A DNA stretch of 64,000 bases. Origin: Acidobacteriaceae bacterium (GTDB lineage: Bacteria > Acidobacteriota > Terriglobia > Terriglobales > Acidobacteriaceae). Positions within the stretch are counted from its first letter, which is position 1. Each line of letters starts with the position of its first letter. The notes beneath the pieces are model-generated. The model was given only the letters and a program-made list of their open reading frames with translations, had not been told where the DNA came from and made no database searches. Below are positions 8,889 to 17,530 of this stretch, in pieces. The DNA is taken from the NCBI GenBank assembly GCA_003132405.1, contig PKXQ01000148.1:62001-126000 (forward strand). The letters run 5' to 3'. A program made the translations under genes and the position numbers.

Positions 8889-10490
8889 CTAGCTATTCCA
8901 CCCTTTTACAAATTCCACCAGGCTGCGCAGAGCGATACCAGAAGGGCCTTTCGCGATCCAAGGTTTGTTGTCTTCCATCCAGGCGGTGCCGGCTATGTCG
9001 AGGTGAATCCAGGGAGTATCTTCAGCGAATTCTTTCAGGAACATGGCGGCGAAGATCGCGCCACCATAGCGGCTGCCGGCGTTGACCATGTCGGCTATGT
9101 TGGATTTGATCAGTTCCTTGTATTCTTCGTCCAATGGCATCCGCCACATTTTTTCGCCAGCTTGTTGGTTGGCCTTCGCGAAGCGCTCGTACATGTCGTC
9201 GGTGCTGGCGAAGATTCCGGCGTTGACGTATCCGAGGGCTACCACGATTGCGCCAGTCAGAGTCGCGGCATCGACTAGGTGGGTGCAGCCGAGTTGGCGA
9301 GCGTAACTAAGGCCATCGGCGAGGATCAGGCGGCCTTCGGCGTCGGTGTTGATGATTTCGATCGACTTGCCCGACATAGCTATCTGCACGTCTCCGGGCT
9401 TTTGTGCTTTGCCGGAGGGCATGTTTTCCGTGGCCAAGATAATCGCCGTGACTTTTACTTTGGGTTTGAGAAGCGCGATCGCTCGCATGGCGCCGATCAT
9501 GGTGGCGGCTCCAGCCATGTCGTATTTCATTTTCTCCATGCCGTCGGCGGGCTTGATCGAAATGCCGCCAGTGTCGAAGGTGACTCCTTTGCCGACCAGC
9601 CCAAGGTGGACATCTTTGGCTGCGCCGGGCGGATCGTAACGCAGCACGATCAGCGCGGGAGGCTCATCCGATCCCTGGGCAACTCCCCAGAAAGCGCCCA
9701 TCTTAAGTTGCCTGATTTTGTCGGCGCCGTAGACTTCACAACTCAAGCCGACTTCCGACGCCATTTTCTTGGCGCGCTCGGCAAGGATCGTAGGCGTCAT
9801 GAGATTCGAGGGCTCATTAACCAGGTCGCGAGTGAAGTTTTGCGACTCGGCTACGATGCGGCCGGTATGAAGCGCTGCTTCCAAGTCCGAAAATTTATCG
9901 TCGGCATTGGCTACGATGGTGACGGTATCGATCTTCTGGTCTTTTTCCTTGTCCTTCCCGCTCTTGTAGTAGCCGGGATCGAAATCGCCGATGAAGGCGC
10001 CTTCGACGATGGCGCGCACTGCGTCGGGTGCGGAAATGCCGACGGACGGCACATTTTCAGCAGTAGCATTCTCGGGCAGCGCGTCTTTGGGCGCACTGCT
10101 GGGCGCACCGCTGGGGGCAGCGCTCTCCGGAAGAACCAGGGCGAAATTGCGGATGCTTTTTCCTTTTAGAGTGCGGACGGCGGTGCCGGCCAACTTGCGT
10201 AACTCGGTGGTAGAAAAATTCTTCGCTTTGCCTCCGCCCAGGAGGAGTAGGCGTTTCGCCTTGAGTTTTGCGGGACGATGGAGGAGCGTGATATCGAAGA
10301 TCTTAGCGGTAGCTTCGCCGCTCGCAATGACATCCTTGGCGGCGTCGCGCACCGCGGCGTCGGCGCACTCGACCGAAGGTGAAGGCTTATCTTTTTCGGC
10401 TTGGTCTTTTTCGCGGCGGTCGAGGAGGATGACGACCAGGCAATCGGTTTCCAGTTTTGACGGGGCGGTGGAAGAGAGGTTTGTATTCAT
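8889..10490 (-). CDS. pepA: Leucyl aminopeptidase (M17)
   Basis: A 533-residue two-domain M17 peptidase. The N-terminal half is the variable macrodomain-like region, here enlarged by a low-complexity Ala/Pro/Ser stretch near residues 120-140. The C-terminal half is catalytic: LVGKGVTFDTGGISIKP carries the metal-binding Lys and Asp, and NTDAEGRLILADGL is the family signature with its Asp-Glu metal ligands and catalytic Arg. The enzyme removes N-terminal residues from peptides using two metal ions and usually works as a cytoplasmic hexamer. It is an isolated minus-strand gene ahead of the serine hydrolase. Confidence 0.95.
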   Translation of the reverse strand: MNTNLSSTAPSKLETDCLVVILLDRREKDQAEKDKPSPSVECADAAVRDAAKDVIASGEATAKIFDITLLHRPAKLKAKRLLLLGGGKAKNFSTTELRKLAGTAVRTLKGKSIRNFALVLPESAAPSGAPSSAPKDALPENATAENVPSVGISAPDAVRAIVEGAFIGDFDPGYYKSGKDKEKDQKIDTVTIVANADDKFSDLEAALHTGRIVAESQNFTRDLVNEPSNLMTPTILAERAKKMASEVGLSCEVYGADKIRQLKMGAFWGVAQGSDEPPALIVLRYDPPGAAKDVHLGLVGKGVTFDTGGISIKPADGMEKMKYDMAGAATMIGAMRAIALLKPKVKVTAIILATENMPSGKAQKPGDVQIAMSGKSIEIINTDAEGRLILADGLSYARQLGCTHLVDAATLTGAIVVALGYVNAGIFASTDDMYERFAKANQQAGEKMWRMPLDEEYKELIKSNIADMVNAGSRYGGAIFAAMFLKEFAEDTPWIHLDIAGTAWMEDNKPWIAKGPSGIALRSLVEFVKGWNS

Positions 10491-10570
10491 GATTGACTAT
10501 TTCAGTATCCACGCTGCGAGGGGGAATGCGCAACTGAGTGGATACAGTTTCCGTCGCAAGAGCCCGAAGC

Positions 10571-11983
10571 TCACTTCTCCGGAATACGGTTCGTGATGAA
10601 ATCGGATACTCCAAGAGCCGCGGGAGGGTCGATGTTTGCGAGTACCGCGACTACGAAGCCCGGGCCGGGGCAGATCTCCAGATCGCCATTCATTCCGGGC
10701 GCGCCTCCGGTATGGCCAAAGCATCGCGTGCCGTTGATCGTGTGATCTCCGAAGCCGTACCCGTAGCGGCCATTCGGAGTGTCGACTTTGCCGGTGGTCA
10801 GCAGTTCGGTGTCATGCGCATTGAGAAGCTTGTTCTGCTCGAGCGCGGTCGCGAATTTCAGTAGATCTTCTACCGTAGAATAACCACCGCCTGCAGATGA
10901 TCCGCGATAGGGAAGTGTGTCGACATTTGTTCGCCAGGGGCTGCCCGGCTCCGTTTTTGTATAGCCCACGCTGCGATCGGTTACCGCTCGGTCTTCCGGC
11001 TCAGCGCCAGTGAAATTCATGCCCGCCGGTTCGTAGATGTGAGAGCGCACGTAATCGTAATAATTCTCTTTGCTCACGTTTTCGATCACGACGCCGAGCA
11101 GAATGAAACCGTAGTTGCTGTAATCCCACTGGCTACCCGGATCGAACTTGAGTTCGCGGTTGCCATAGAGCTTCGCGTAATCGCGGAGCGTGTGCAGTTC
11201 AAGCCGATGCGTATCAAACTCCGGACCAAAAATGTCGCCGGTGCCTCCGGTGTGGGTTAGCAGATGATGGATGGTAACTTTTGTGGCCACCTCCTTATTG
11301 GGATAGTCGGGCAGATACTTTCCCAGCGGGTCGTTGAGCCCCAGCTTCCCCGCCTCGACCAGTTGCAGAATTGCGACCGCGGTAAACATCTTGTTCATGG
11401 AACCGAAGCGAAAGCGGGTTTGAATCTTGTTCGGAATTTTGTGCTCGCGATCGGCGAAGCCGTAGGCTTCTTCAAAGATCGGCTTGCCGTTCTTGGCTAT
11501 CAGAACAGCCCCCGAAAAGCGATCGGCCGCTACATCCTGCTCCACCCTCTTGCGTGTGGCCGCGATCAGTTCGCTCTCGCTGAGGTGGGGCAGCGGGAAA
11601 TCGGAGGGACGGTCAGTAGAGGTCACCTCCATGCTGAGGATATTGTGGGGAGCGGCCTCGTCGACTTCGAGGGTAAGCTGGGCGAACTGATCGGAGACCC
11701 GCTCCTGCACCAGCACGACCAGTTTCGTGGGGGAAGAGTCCACTACTTTCCTGAAATCGAAGCCGCCCGTCCGTTCGCGAAAACTCAAGTGCTGCTCGAG
11801 CCGCGCCGCTCTGGACGGAAAATCCTTTTGCAGGAAATCACTGTACGCTTGGCGATCGCCGCGGTTGAAGGCCTCCAGCCACGCGGAGAACTGGTGGGCA
11901 GCAGGCGTGTCTGGAAGTTGAGTTTGGCCGGCGCAGGCGAATGAAGCGAACAGCAGCAGGGGAAGAAGTTTAGCGATTCGCAT
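10571..11983 (-). CDS. Secreted beta-lactamase-fold serine hydrolase
   Basis: A protein of about 470 residues. It begins with a signal peptide (MRIAKLLPLLLFASFACAG), then a domain of about 110 residues of unknown type, then a class C beta-lactamase/DD-peptidase-like domain. The catalytic motifs are SMNK (Ser195, Lys198), YSN (Tyr288) and a late HTG in FGHTGG. The family includes esterases, D-aminopeptidases and penicillin-binding-protein-like enzymes, so the substrate cannot be named. I chose this start because the signal peptide begins here; the frame extends further upstream with no sensible N-terminus. Another ATG 33 bases upstream is possible. Confidence 0.85.
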   Translation of the reverse strand: MRIAKLLPLLLFASFACAGQTQLPDTPAAHQFSAWLEAFNRGDRQAYSDFLQKDFPSRAARLEQHLSFRERTGGFDFRKVVDSSPTKLVVLVQERVSDQFAQLTLEVDEAAPHNILSMEVTSTDRPSDFPLPHLSESELIAATRKRVEQDVAADRFSGAVLIAKNGKPIFEEAYGFADREHKIPNKIQTRFRFGSMNKMFTAVAILQLVEAGKLGLNDPLGKYLPDYPNKEVATKVTIHHLLTHTGGTGDIFGPEFDTHRLELHTLRDYAKLYGNRELKFDPGSQWDYSNYGFILLGVVIENVSKENYYDYVRSHIYEPAGMNFTGAEPEDRAVTDRSVGYTKTEPGSPWRTNVDTLPYRGSSAGGGYSTVEDLLKFATALEQNKLLNAHDTELLTTGKVDTPNGRYGYGFGDHTINGTRCFGHTGGAPGMNGDLEICPGPGFVVAVLANIDPPAALGVSDFITNRIPEK

Positions 11984-12146
11984 GATGATCAGACGGGCAA
12001 ATCCGTCGTTCGTCATTAGTTTAATGCCTTGAGAGCCCAAAAGGTCAGTTCCCAAAGCTAGGTCGCGTTGGCCGATGCGCGAATCATGAATTCTGGTTGT
12101 CTTCCGATGAGTATGGAAGGGGCAATTCTCGCGGTCCACCCTTCCA

Positions 12147-12623
12147 ATGAAACTACTCGTGGCGATTCTGGCGCTGGCAGCGACGGCCGGCAATCTAAGC
12201 GCCCAAGAAGTGCGTGCCGATGCCATACCTGCTCCGGATATGGGAGCTACCGAGGCGCATTACGCCTTTGCTGTGCGTCCTGATGTGACGAAGAAAGACA
12301 TGTCGGCTTCGCGATTCTGGACGGCGCCGACGATAGCGCTGGTCGCGCTGGACGGAGCGGCCAAGGCGCTTGACTGCTACGCCACACGCAAGAATATCGA
12401 TGGTGGCGGCGTGGAATATGACCCGCTAGCCCGTCCCTTTGTGCATACGGCCGGCGTGCAAGTCGCATCGATGGCGGCGCTTTTTGGCGCGGAAATCATA
12501 GGCGCGTACCTGTTGCACCGGAGACGCCACGAGTTGCTAGGGCATGCGGTTCTAGCGGGAGGCGCGTTGATGAATGGGCTGGGCGCGACCTTCAGCGTCA
12601 AGCATCGCGTGGCCGATTGGTAG
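12147..12623 (+). CDS. Secreted or membrane protein of unknown function
   Basis: A 158-residue protein with a clear signal peptide (MKLLVAILALAATAGNLSAQ). Two hydrophobic stretches follow, around ASMAALFGAEIIGAYLL and AVLAGGALMNGLGA, separated by RRRHELLG. A stretch reading ALDCYATRKNIDGGGVEYDPLARPF resembles small acidobacterial membrane proteins I have seen described only as hypothetical. It is divergent from the serine hydrolase and convergent with the amidohydrolase, whose stop is 15 bases away. No good ribosome site is visible. Confidence 0.6.
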   Translation: MKLLVAILALAATAGNLSAQEVRADAIPAPDMGATEAHYAFAVRPDVTKKDMSASRFWTAPTIALVALDGAAKALDCYATRKNIDGGGVEYDPLARPFVHTAGVQVASMAALFGAEIIGAYLLHRRRHELLGHAVLAGGALMNGLGATFSVKHRVADW

Positions 12624-12637
12624 TCTGCTCGCCGGAG

Positions 12638-13882
12638 TTAGTGCGCCGGGTAAATCACCTTTCCCTGACGGATCACCTGGTGGACTTTAGAGAACGCGGT
12701 AATGTCAGTCGCCGGATCGCCGTCGAGGACGACAAGGTCGGCGTCCATTCCTTTCGCAATGCGGCCGCTGCGCTGTGAGAATCCGAAGCGATTGGCTGGA
12801 TTTTCCGTCAGTGAAGCCAGAATGTGCTGCATGCTCATCCCGGCCCGCGACATTAAGGTGAACTCCTCCGCCGTGTCGTATTGGTCAATGTAACCGATGT
12901 CAGTTCCGAAGAGGATTTCCCCTCCCGCGTCAGAATAAGCTTTCAGTTCCTGCACCGCCTGCTTGATCCACATCTCGTTTTCTTCCTGGGAAACTTTCGT
13001 CTTTTTTGCTTCTACGTCAAACAGAGTGAGCGTGGGAATCAGTGCCATGTGAGCGGACTTCAATCGCTCAGCGAAGGCCGGGCTCCAATCGCCGCTCATG
13101 GGAGCGGTATGCGCCAGCACGTCGACCCCACTCTGTATGGCCACCTCTAGCCCCTCGGCATTTGAGGGATGGGCGAAGACTGGTTTACCCGCGCGATGAG
13201 CTTCGATGACGATGGCTTTGGCTAGATCTATGGGCATCGGCAGCACGCCATTTGCGGTGATGGCGCCGGCGAAGATCTTTATTCCGTCGGCGCCATCTTT
13301 GATCTGCTGACGAACTCGCTGGATGGCTTGTGGTATGGATTCGACCTCCGCCGACGGGATATGGTTCTCTTCAAGAAATCCCTTGACGTAGATCGGAGTT
13401 CCGCCTTTAGGATAGAACGGCTCACCGACAGTGAGAATGCGCGGGCCGCGGATGTCTCCCTTTTCTATTCGCCGCCGGATGTTATTTGTGTTGTCCAGGA
13501 CCGACGCGATGTCGAAGACGGTCGTGAATCCCCAGCGGGTGAACATCCCTTCGAGCTGCGAAGAAATTTCGCTGGACGAACGTTTCTCGGCATGAAGTAA
13601 CTCGGGAGCGAGGATGTGAACATGACTGTTCCAGAATCCGGCGGTTACGACGAGGCCGTGACAATCGAGAACGGTGGCACCTGGCGGGACTTTGATTGTG
13701 GTGCCAGGTCCGACATCAGTGATGCTACCAGCGTTCACGAGGATAGTGCCGTCGGCGATGGGCGGATCAGTCGGCGAGGGATAAATTTTGGCGTGGATGA
13801 GCGCCAGGTCGGAGGCGAAGCTCGGAATGCTCAAACCGAATATCGCAACTAGAAGAACGAGGAGAACGTTTCGGCTTCTCAT
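12638..13882 (-). CDS. Secreted amidohydrolase family protein
   Basis: A 414-residue metal-dependent hydrolase with a signal peptide (about residues 1-23), so probably periplasmic. Landmarks: VVTAGFWNSHVHI (metal-binding His pair), a Lys in GIKIFAG, FAHPSNAEG and LAHTAPM (metal His residues), and FGTDIGYIDQYDT (catalytic Asp). The C-terminal RIAKGMDADLVVLDGDP is the usual composite beta-sandwich ending of imidazolonepropionase/prolidase-like amidohydrolases. Such enzymes hydrolyse cyclic amides or dipeptides; the substrate is not predictable. It stands alone, 65 bases from the start of the gamma carbonic anhydrase's stop region. Confidence 0.9.
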   Translation of the reverse strand: MRSRNVLLVLLVAIFGLSIPSFASDLALIHAKIYPSPTDPPIADGTILVNAGSITDVGPGTTIKVPPGATVLDCHGLVVTAGFWNSHVHILAPELLHAEKRSSSEISSQLEGMFTRWGFTTVFDIASVLDNTNNIRRRIEKGDIRGPRILTVGEPFYPKGGTPIYVKGFLEENHIPSAEVESIPQAIQRVRQQIKDGADGIKIFAGAITANGVLPMPIDLAKAIVIEAHRAGKPVFAHPSNAEGLEVAIQSGVDVLAHTAPMSGDWSPAFAERLKSAHMALIPTLTLFDVEAKKTKVSQEENEMWIKQAVQELKAYSDAGGEILFGTDIGYIDQYDTAEEFTLMSRAGMSMQHILASLTENPANRFGFSQRSGRIAKGMDADLVVLDGDPATDITAFSKVHQVIRQGKVIYPAH

Positions 13883-13946
13883 GCCCAGAGTATACGGATG
13901 GAGACGTCTGCTGGTTCGCGCAAACTCACCGCCACGGGCCGGCCAG

Positions 13947-14468
13947 CTACCAGTTTTTTCGCTCTATCAGGTACGACTTTTTGTAACCCACGTAATTGTC
14001 GACGTAGCGGAGAATCGTCTCCTCGTCGGCTTTTTCAAGGCGGCGGCGAAACTTGCCGGGGGAGCCCATCCAGAGGGAGTTGGGCTCGACGACAGTCCTT
14101 TCCGGGATCAGCGTACCAGCAGCTATGATCGAGCCCGACCCGATCACAGCGCCGTTAAGAATGATGGAGCCCATGCCGATCAGGCAGCGCGCCTCGACGG
14201 TGCAGCCATGCAGAATCACGTTGTGACCGACGGTGACGTAGTCGCCAACGTACACGCCATATTGCTCCTTCATGCCATGCAGGACGGAGTTGTCCTGAAT
14301 GTTGGAGTAGTGGCCGACGCGAATCTGGTGAACGTCGCCGCGGAGAACAGCGTTCATCCATACGCTGGAGTGTTCGCCGATAATGACGTCGCCGATGAGC
14401 TGGGCCGAGTCGTCAACGTAGGCGGTTTCGGGGACTTGGGGAGTGACGCCTTTGTAGGTGCGGATCAT
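13947..14468 (-). CDS. Gamma carbonic anhydrase-like hexapeptide protein
   Basis: A 173-residue left-handed beta-helix protein of the gamma carbonic anhydrase/YrdA/PaaY family. Hexapeptide turns run from residue 20 to 135. The putative zinc histidines lie in VGHYSNIQDNSVLHG and VGHNVILHGCTVE, matching the three-His trimer site. The C-terminal ESxxRYVxNYVGYKK-like helix is also typical. Family members form trimers; some hydrate CO2 and many have no proven activity. It follows the STAS gene on the same strand with a 156-base gap, so co-transcription is uncertain. Confidence 0.9.
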   Translation of the reverse strand: MIRTYKGVTPQVPETAYVDDSAQLIGDVIIGEHSSVWMNAVLRGDVHQIRVGHYSNIQDNSVLHGMKEQYGVYVGDYVTVGHNVILHGCTVEARCLIGMGSIILNGAVIGSGSIIAAGTLIPERTVVEPNSLWMGSPGKFRRRLEKADEETILRYVDNYVGYKKSYLIERKNW

Positions 14469-14624
14469 AGATTTTCCAACATATCACGGAGCGACTGCCC
14501 TTGTCGGATGCCGCTCAACGCCGCAACTAGGCGAGGTCAGAAGGAAGTTTTACGGCCTGAGACACGGCAAATACAGGGGAGCAGCCCCACGGGGCAGGCA
14601 TGCTTGAGATATTCGTGGATCTTC

Positions 14625-14981
14625 CTAATCGGGCGTGTAGCCCAGATAGTCTCGATGTCCCTCGAACACGGAAGCCAGTTTCGTTATGCGGAAAAGCTCT
14701 TGCAGGCGTTCATTCAGATGGATGAGCTTCAGGGCGCAGTGCTGCCGCTTCGCGGACAGGTATAAGCCTACGATCGCACCCAGGCCGGAACTATCGAGGT
14801 AGGTGACATCGGTCAAATCCAGCACGATGGTGTTGTTCTTCGGAATGAGACTGCGCACAGTTGCCTGGAGGGAAGCAGTCGTGCTCGAAATGATTTTGCC
14901 AGTGCAGCGCACGGTGGTTTCCTCAGGACCGGTTATCACCTCCAGATTCAAATCTGAGATCTTAATAGGATTTGCGGCCAT
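14625..14981 (-). CDS. STAS-domain anti-sigma factor antagonist
   Basis: A 118-residue single STAS domain of the SpoIIAA/RsbV type. VLDLTDVTYLDSSGLGAIVGLYLSAKR contains the DSSG loop at residues 63-66, where the partner-switch kinase phosphorylates a serine. Such proteins release a sigma factor or other output when dephosphorylated. No anti-sigma kinase or sigma gene lies nearby in the window, so its partners must be elsewhere. An RskA-like remnant lies just upstream but belongs to a different (ECF) system. Confidence 0.88.
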   Translation of the reverse strand: MAANPIKISDLNLEVITGPEETTVRCTGKIISSTTASLQATVRSLIPKNNTIVLDLTDVTYLDSSGLGAIVGLYLSAKRQHCALKLIHLNERLQELFRITKLASVFEGHRDYLGYTPD

Positions 14982-15139
14982 GAGGGGCTCCTTGCCTACA
15001 ATTGGGTTGCGTCCTTGGGGTTCGGCCCGTTCGGTAATTCAGCAGGATTTCGATTCGCCACCTGAGAAGGCCTCTCCCGAACGCCATCACGATACTCCCG
15101 GCGCGGGAAAAGTCAAGTCCGATTGAAGCCGATCTTAGG

Positions 15140-15547
15140 CTACTCGCCCGCGCTCCTCATTGCGATCGGCGTGGTGGGCGAGGTAGCACCAGCGTCATCC
15201 TCCACCGTCATGGCAAATGTTTTTGCTATCGTGTCCGGCGGCAGCGGCGGATTAATCACTGTAGCGCTGCCATGAGCTTTAGGCTTGAATGGGCCAGCCG
15301 GGATGGGAGCGCCCTGCTCCGGAATCAGCCAAAGCTCATACGTTTTCTGCAATGGCAATGGAGGCAAATTGTTGGCGATGAAAATCAGGGGCCGCGCTTC
15401 GGCACATAAATAGCCGTTTGCGGCCAAATTTACTCTTGCGATAAGACATCTGTTGAGAGTTTCGACTTCCGCGGCGACGATCGGCAATGCAATAGAATAT
15501 GATATTGGGCGCCGTGATTCTACGGTTTGTAGGGGCGATGAAGGCAT
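15140..15547 (-). pseudogene. Remnant of an RskA-type anti-sigma factor C-terminal domain
   Basis: The minus-strand frame reads PLIFIANNLPPLPLQKTYELWLIPEQG, then IPAGPFKPKAHGSATV, then IAKTFAMTVEDDAGATSPTTPIAM. That is the core of the RskA C-terminal domain found in membrane anti-sigma-K factors. The zinc-binding N-terminal anti-sigma domain and transmembrane helix that a functional RskA needs are absent. The frame upstream runs antisense into the yjbR-like gene and is not convincing. No sigma factor gene is adjacent. I read this as a truncated remnant. It could still encode a free periplasmic domain, but no signal peptide is visible. The 5' boundary is approximate. Confidence 0.6.
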
Positions 15548-15891
15548 CTGACTTTCGACGGATTGCTTTGAGTTTCGAGGGAGCAGCCGAAGGCTCGCAC
15601 ATGGGCGCGGCTGACTTTCGCGTGGGAGGAAGAATCTTCGCCACACTGGCCTCCGAGAAAGAAGGGTACGGCAACTTAATGCTTAGCCCAGAGCAACAGG
15701 CCGAATTTGTGGCCGAATTGCCCGATGTTTTTCTGCCGGTCGCCGGCGGATGGGGACGGATGGGAGCGACGCATATTCGACTGGCGAAAGCGAGCGAGGA
15801 TGTGTTGACTGGAGCGCTGCGCGTGGCCTGGAAATCGCGATTGGAAAAGAATGCTGGAGCCGAGAAGAAGCGGGCTCCCAAACGCAGGTGA
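15538..15891 (+). CDS. MmcQ/YjbR family protein
   Basis: A 117-residue protein beginning MKASDFRRIALSFEGAAEGSHMGAADFRVGG. It continues with RIFATLA and ends THIRLAKASEDVLTGALRVAWK, the pattern of the MmcQ/YjbR family (CyaY-like fold). The family is often called DNA-binding, but a biochemical role is not settled. The frame is open 39 bases further upstream; the ATG at 15538 follows TAGGGGC and matches family N-termini. It sits divergent to the RskA remnant and convergent to the DUF3455 gene. Confidence 0.82.
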   Translation: MKASDFRRIALSFEGAAEGSHMGAADFRVGGRIFATLASEKEGYGNLMLSPEQQAEFVAELPDVFLPVAGGWGRMGATHIRLAKASEDVLTGALRVAWKSRLEKNAGAEKKRAPKRR

Positions 15892-15913
15892 GCTACAAAA
15901 CATCGCTGCGGCT

Positions 15914-16477
15914 TCACATGGCTGGCGCGTAGAAATAATAGTCGGCTGTGTAACTGCTCTTGCTTTCTGCATCACGATGCGAATCGTCGCATCCTCCGGC
16001 GGGAGGTTTACCGCCGTGAGTGTTCACCCGCTGAATCGTCGTTACCTTGCTCAGCACGCCCTCGCCGGAATGACTCACCACATCGACCCGCAACCACTGA
16101 ATCGAGCTGGGATCGTCGGAGTCGGCGTGAGCCGCGGCTTTGCCGGTGACTTCACTTCCATCGTTCAGTTTCCACGAAGGGCCGGCAAAATGGCTTCCGA
16201 TGACTTTGCCGTCGTCGTCTTTCAGTTCGGCGTCAGGCGCCTTGAGTGCCCAACCAAATTTTCCATCGGCGCCGGGGCGGCAGGCGTAGATCTGCGATCC
16301 GGAGGCATGCGCCACTAAAACGACCTGTTCGCCGGGATGTGCCTGAATCGCATCCGGCACTTTGGGAGGAGATATTTTCTGCGCCTGGGCCAATGGCTGC
16401 GCCAATGAGAATGACAGGCCAAGGATTGAGACCGCGGCTGCGACTTGCGCAAATCTGACTTGTTCGGACGCTCGCAT
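15914..16477 (-). CDS. Secreted DUF3455 protein
   Basis: A 187-residue protein with a signal peptide of about 30 residues. The DUF3455 body follows: VVLVAHASGSQIYACRP, FGWALKAPDAELKD, GSHFAGPSWKLNDGSEVTG, and a C-terminal TTIQRVNTHGGKPPAGGCD. The domain's function is unknown. A paired cysteine pattern (YAC, GGC) suggests a disulfide in the periplasm. It stands alone, 85 bases upstream of the divergent TPM gene. Confidence 0.88.
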   Translation of the reverse strand: MRASEQVRFAQVAAAVSILGLSFSLAQPLAQAQKISPPKVPDAIQAHPGEQVVLVAHASGSQIYACRPGADGKFGWALKAPDAELKDDDGKVIGSHFAGPSWKLNDGSEVTGKAAAHADSDDPSSIQWLRVDVVSHSGEGVLSKVTTIQRVNTHGGKPPAGGCDDSHRDAESKSSYTADYYFYAPAM

Positions 16478-16562
16478 GGCGAAATTGTAGCAGGGGTCTT
16501 GGTCGCTACGTCGATGGATTACAGCGTTAGCCTTTAATGTCGCTACTGTACAATTTTCCCGA

Positions 16563-17405
16563 ATGACGATGCCGGCGAGAATTTCGGCGAAGTTGTATTC
16601 AGCGCTTCCTTATTTAGCCGTGCTGTGGCTTATGCTCGTCTCGGCCTCGCGGATTTCCGCCGAGCCGATCGCTTCGCTGCAGCCCCACAACTACGTCAAT
16701 GATTTTGCCGGCGTGCTGGATGCGTCCACCCAGGCGCGGTTGAACAACCTCTGCCAGCAGGTGGATCAAAAAGCCCACGCTCAGATGGCCGTAGTTACGG
16801 TCAAGTCGGTGGATGGCGAAGACGTGGTGACGTATGCCGTCGCCCTTTATCAAAAGTGGGGGATTGGGAAGAAGGGAAGCGATCGCGGAGTGCTGATCCT
16901 GCTGGCTACCGATGATCATAAGTATTGGGCTGCGGTCGGCTACGGGCTGGAAGGAATTCTTCCCGATGGAAAAGTCGGCGGGTTTGGGCGCGAGATGGTG
17001 CCTATCCTCCGCAGCGGAAATTATGCGGCAGCGGTCACGCTGATCACCACGCGCATTGCGTCGGTGATTGCGCAGGACGCAGGCGTGACGCTGGATAATC
17101 AGCCGCGTATTGCCGCTCCGCGCCGGCAGCCCGTGCCAGGAGGAGCGGGCGCCGTGTTTCTGGTCCTCTTCATTTTGTTTATTGTCTTTTCAATTCTGCG
17201 CGCTATTTTTCGCGGCGGCGGGCCGCGCGGCGGTTCTGGATTCTGGTCGGGATTGCTTTGGGGCATGCTGTTCAGCAATCTCGGCGGACGGGGCGAATAC
17301 GGCGGAGGCGGCTTTGGCGGCGGTGGATTCGGCGGTGGGGGCGGCGGGTTTGGTGGATTTGGCGGCGGGAGCACTGGTGGCGGCGGCGCGGGCGGGAGTT
17401 GGTAG
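16563..17405 (+). CDS. TPM-domain membrane protein (YgcG family)
   Basis: A 280-residue protein with an N-terminal signal or anchor (about 1-33). A TPM domain follows (about 40-175; VNDFAGVLDASTQARLNNL, then WGIGKKGSDRGVLILLATDDHKYWAAVGYGLEG). A transmembrane helix lies near AVFLVLFILFIVFSILRAIF, and the tail is almost pure glycine, serine and phenylalanine. This is the YgcG layout: a TPM domain facing the periplasm. Some TPM proteins are acid phosphatases and others act in photosystem or respiratory assembly. It starts a run with a nucleotidyltransferase-like gene and lemA; TPM and LemA genes are widely neighbours. Confidence 0.9.
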   Translation: MTMPARISAKLYSALPYLAVLWLMLVSASRISAEPIASLQPHNYVNDFAGVLDASTQARLNNLCQQVDQKAHAQMAVVTVKSVDGEDVVTYAVALYQKWGIGKKGSDRGVLILLATDDHKYWAAVGYGLEGILPDGKVGGFGREMVPILRSGNYAAAVTLITTRIASVIAQDAGVTLDNQPRIAAPRRQPVPGGAGAVFLVLFILFIVFSILRAIFRGGGPRGGSGFWSGLLWGMLFSNLGGRGEYGGGGFGGGGFGGGGGGFGGFGGGSTGGGGAGGSW

Positions 17406-17477
17406 CGGGCGTATAAGTGTCTGCTGCGTCACTTCGAGTGAAGTGAAACCTGTTCGGTGCCCCAGCCCAATGCAGAG

Positions 17478-17503
17478 GTCCTTCGCTTCGCTCAGGATGA
17501 CAA
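17478..17503. repeat. Dispersed intergenic repeat motif
   Basis: The gap between the TPM and nucleotidyltransferase genes contains TCCTTCGCTTCGCTCAGGAT followed by GACA. I recall this motif recurring in many copies in intergenic DNA of GC-rich bacteria, including acidobacteria. Only one copy is visible in this window, so the repeat status is from memory. Confidence 0.3.
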
Positions 17504-17530
17504 CTGGTTTAAGAGAGTGAGAGAGATGGA

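Noticed and set aside
9279..10169. 296-codon plus-strand open frame
   Set aside because: Entirely antisense to pepA, whose catalytic motifs are intact.
13788..14765. 325-codon plus-strand open frame
   Set aside because: It lies antisense to the start of the amidohydrolase gene, the gamma carbonic anhydrase and the STAS gene, and its translation has no family-like pattern; it is a shadow of GC-rich coding DNA.
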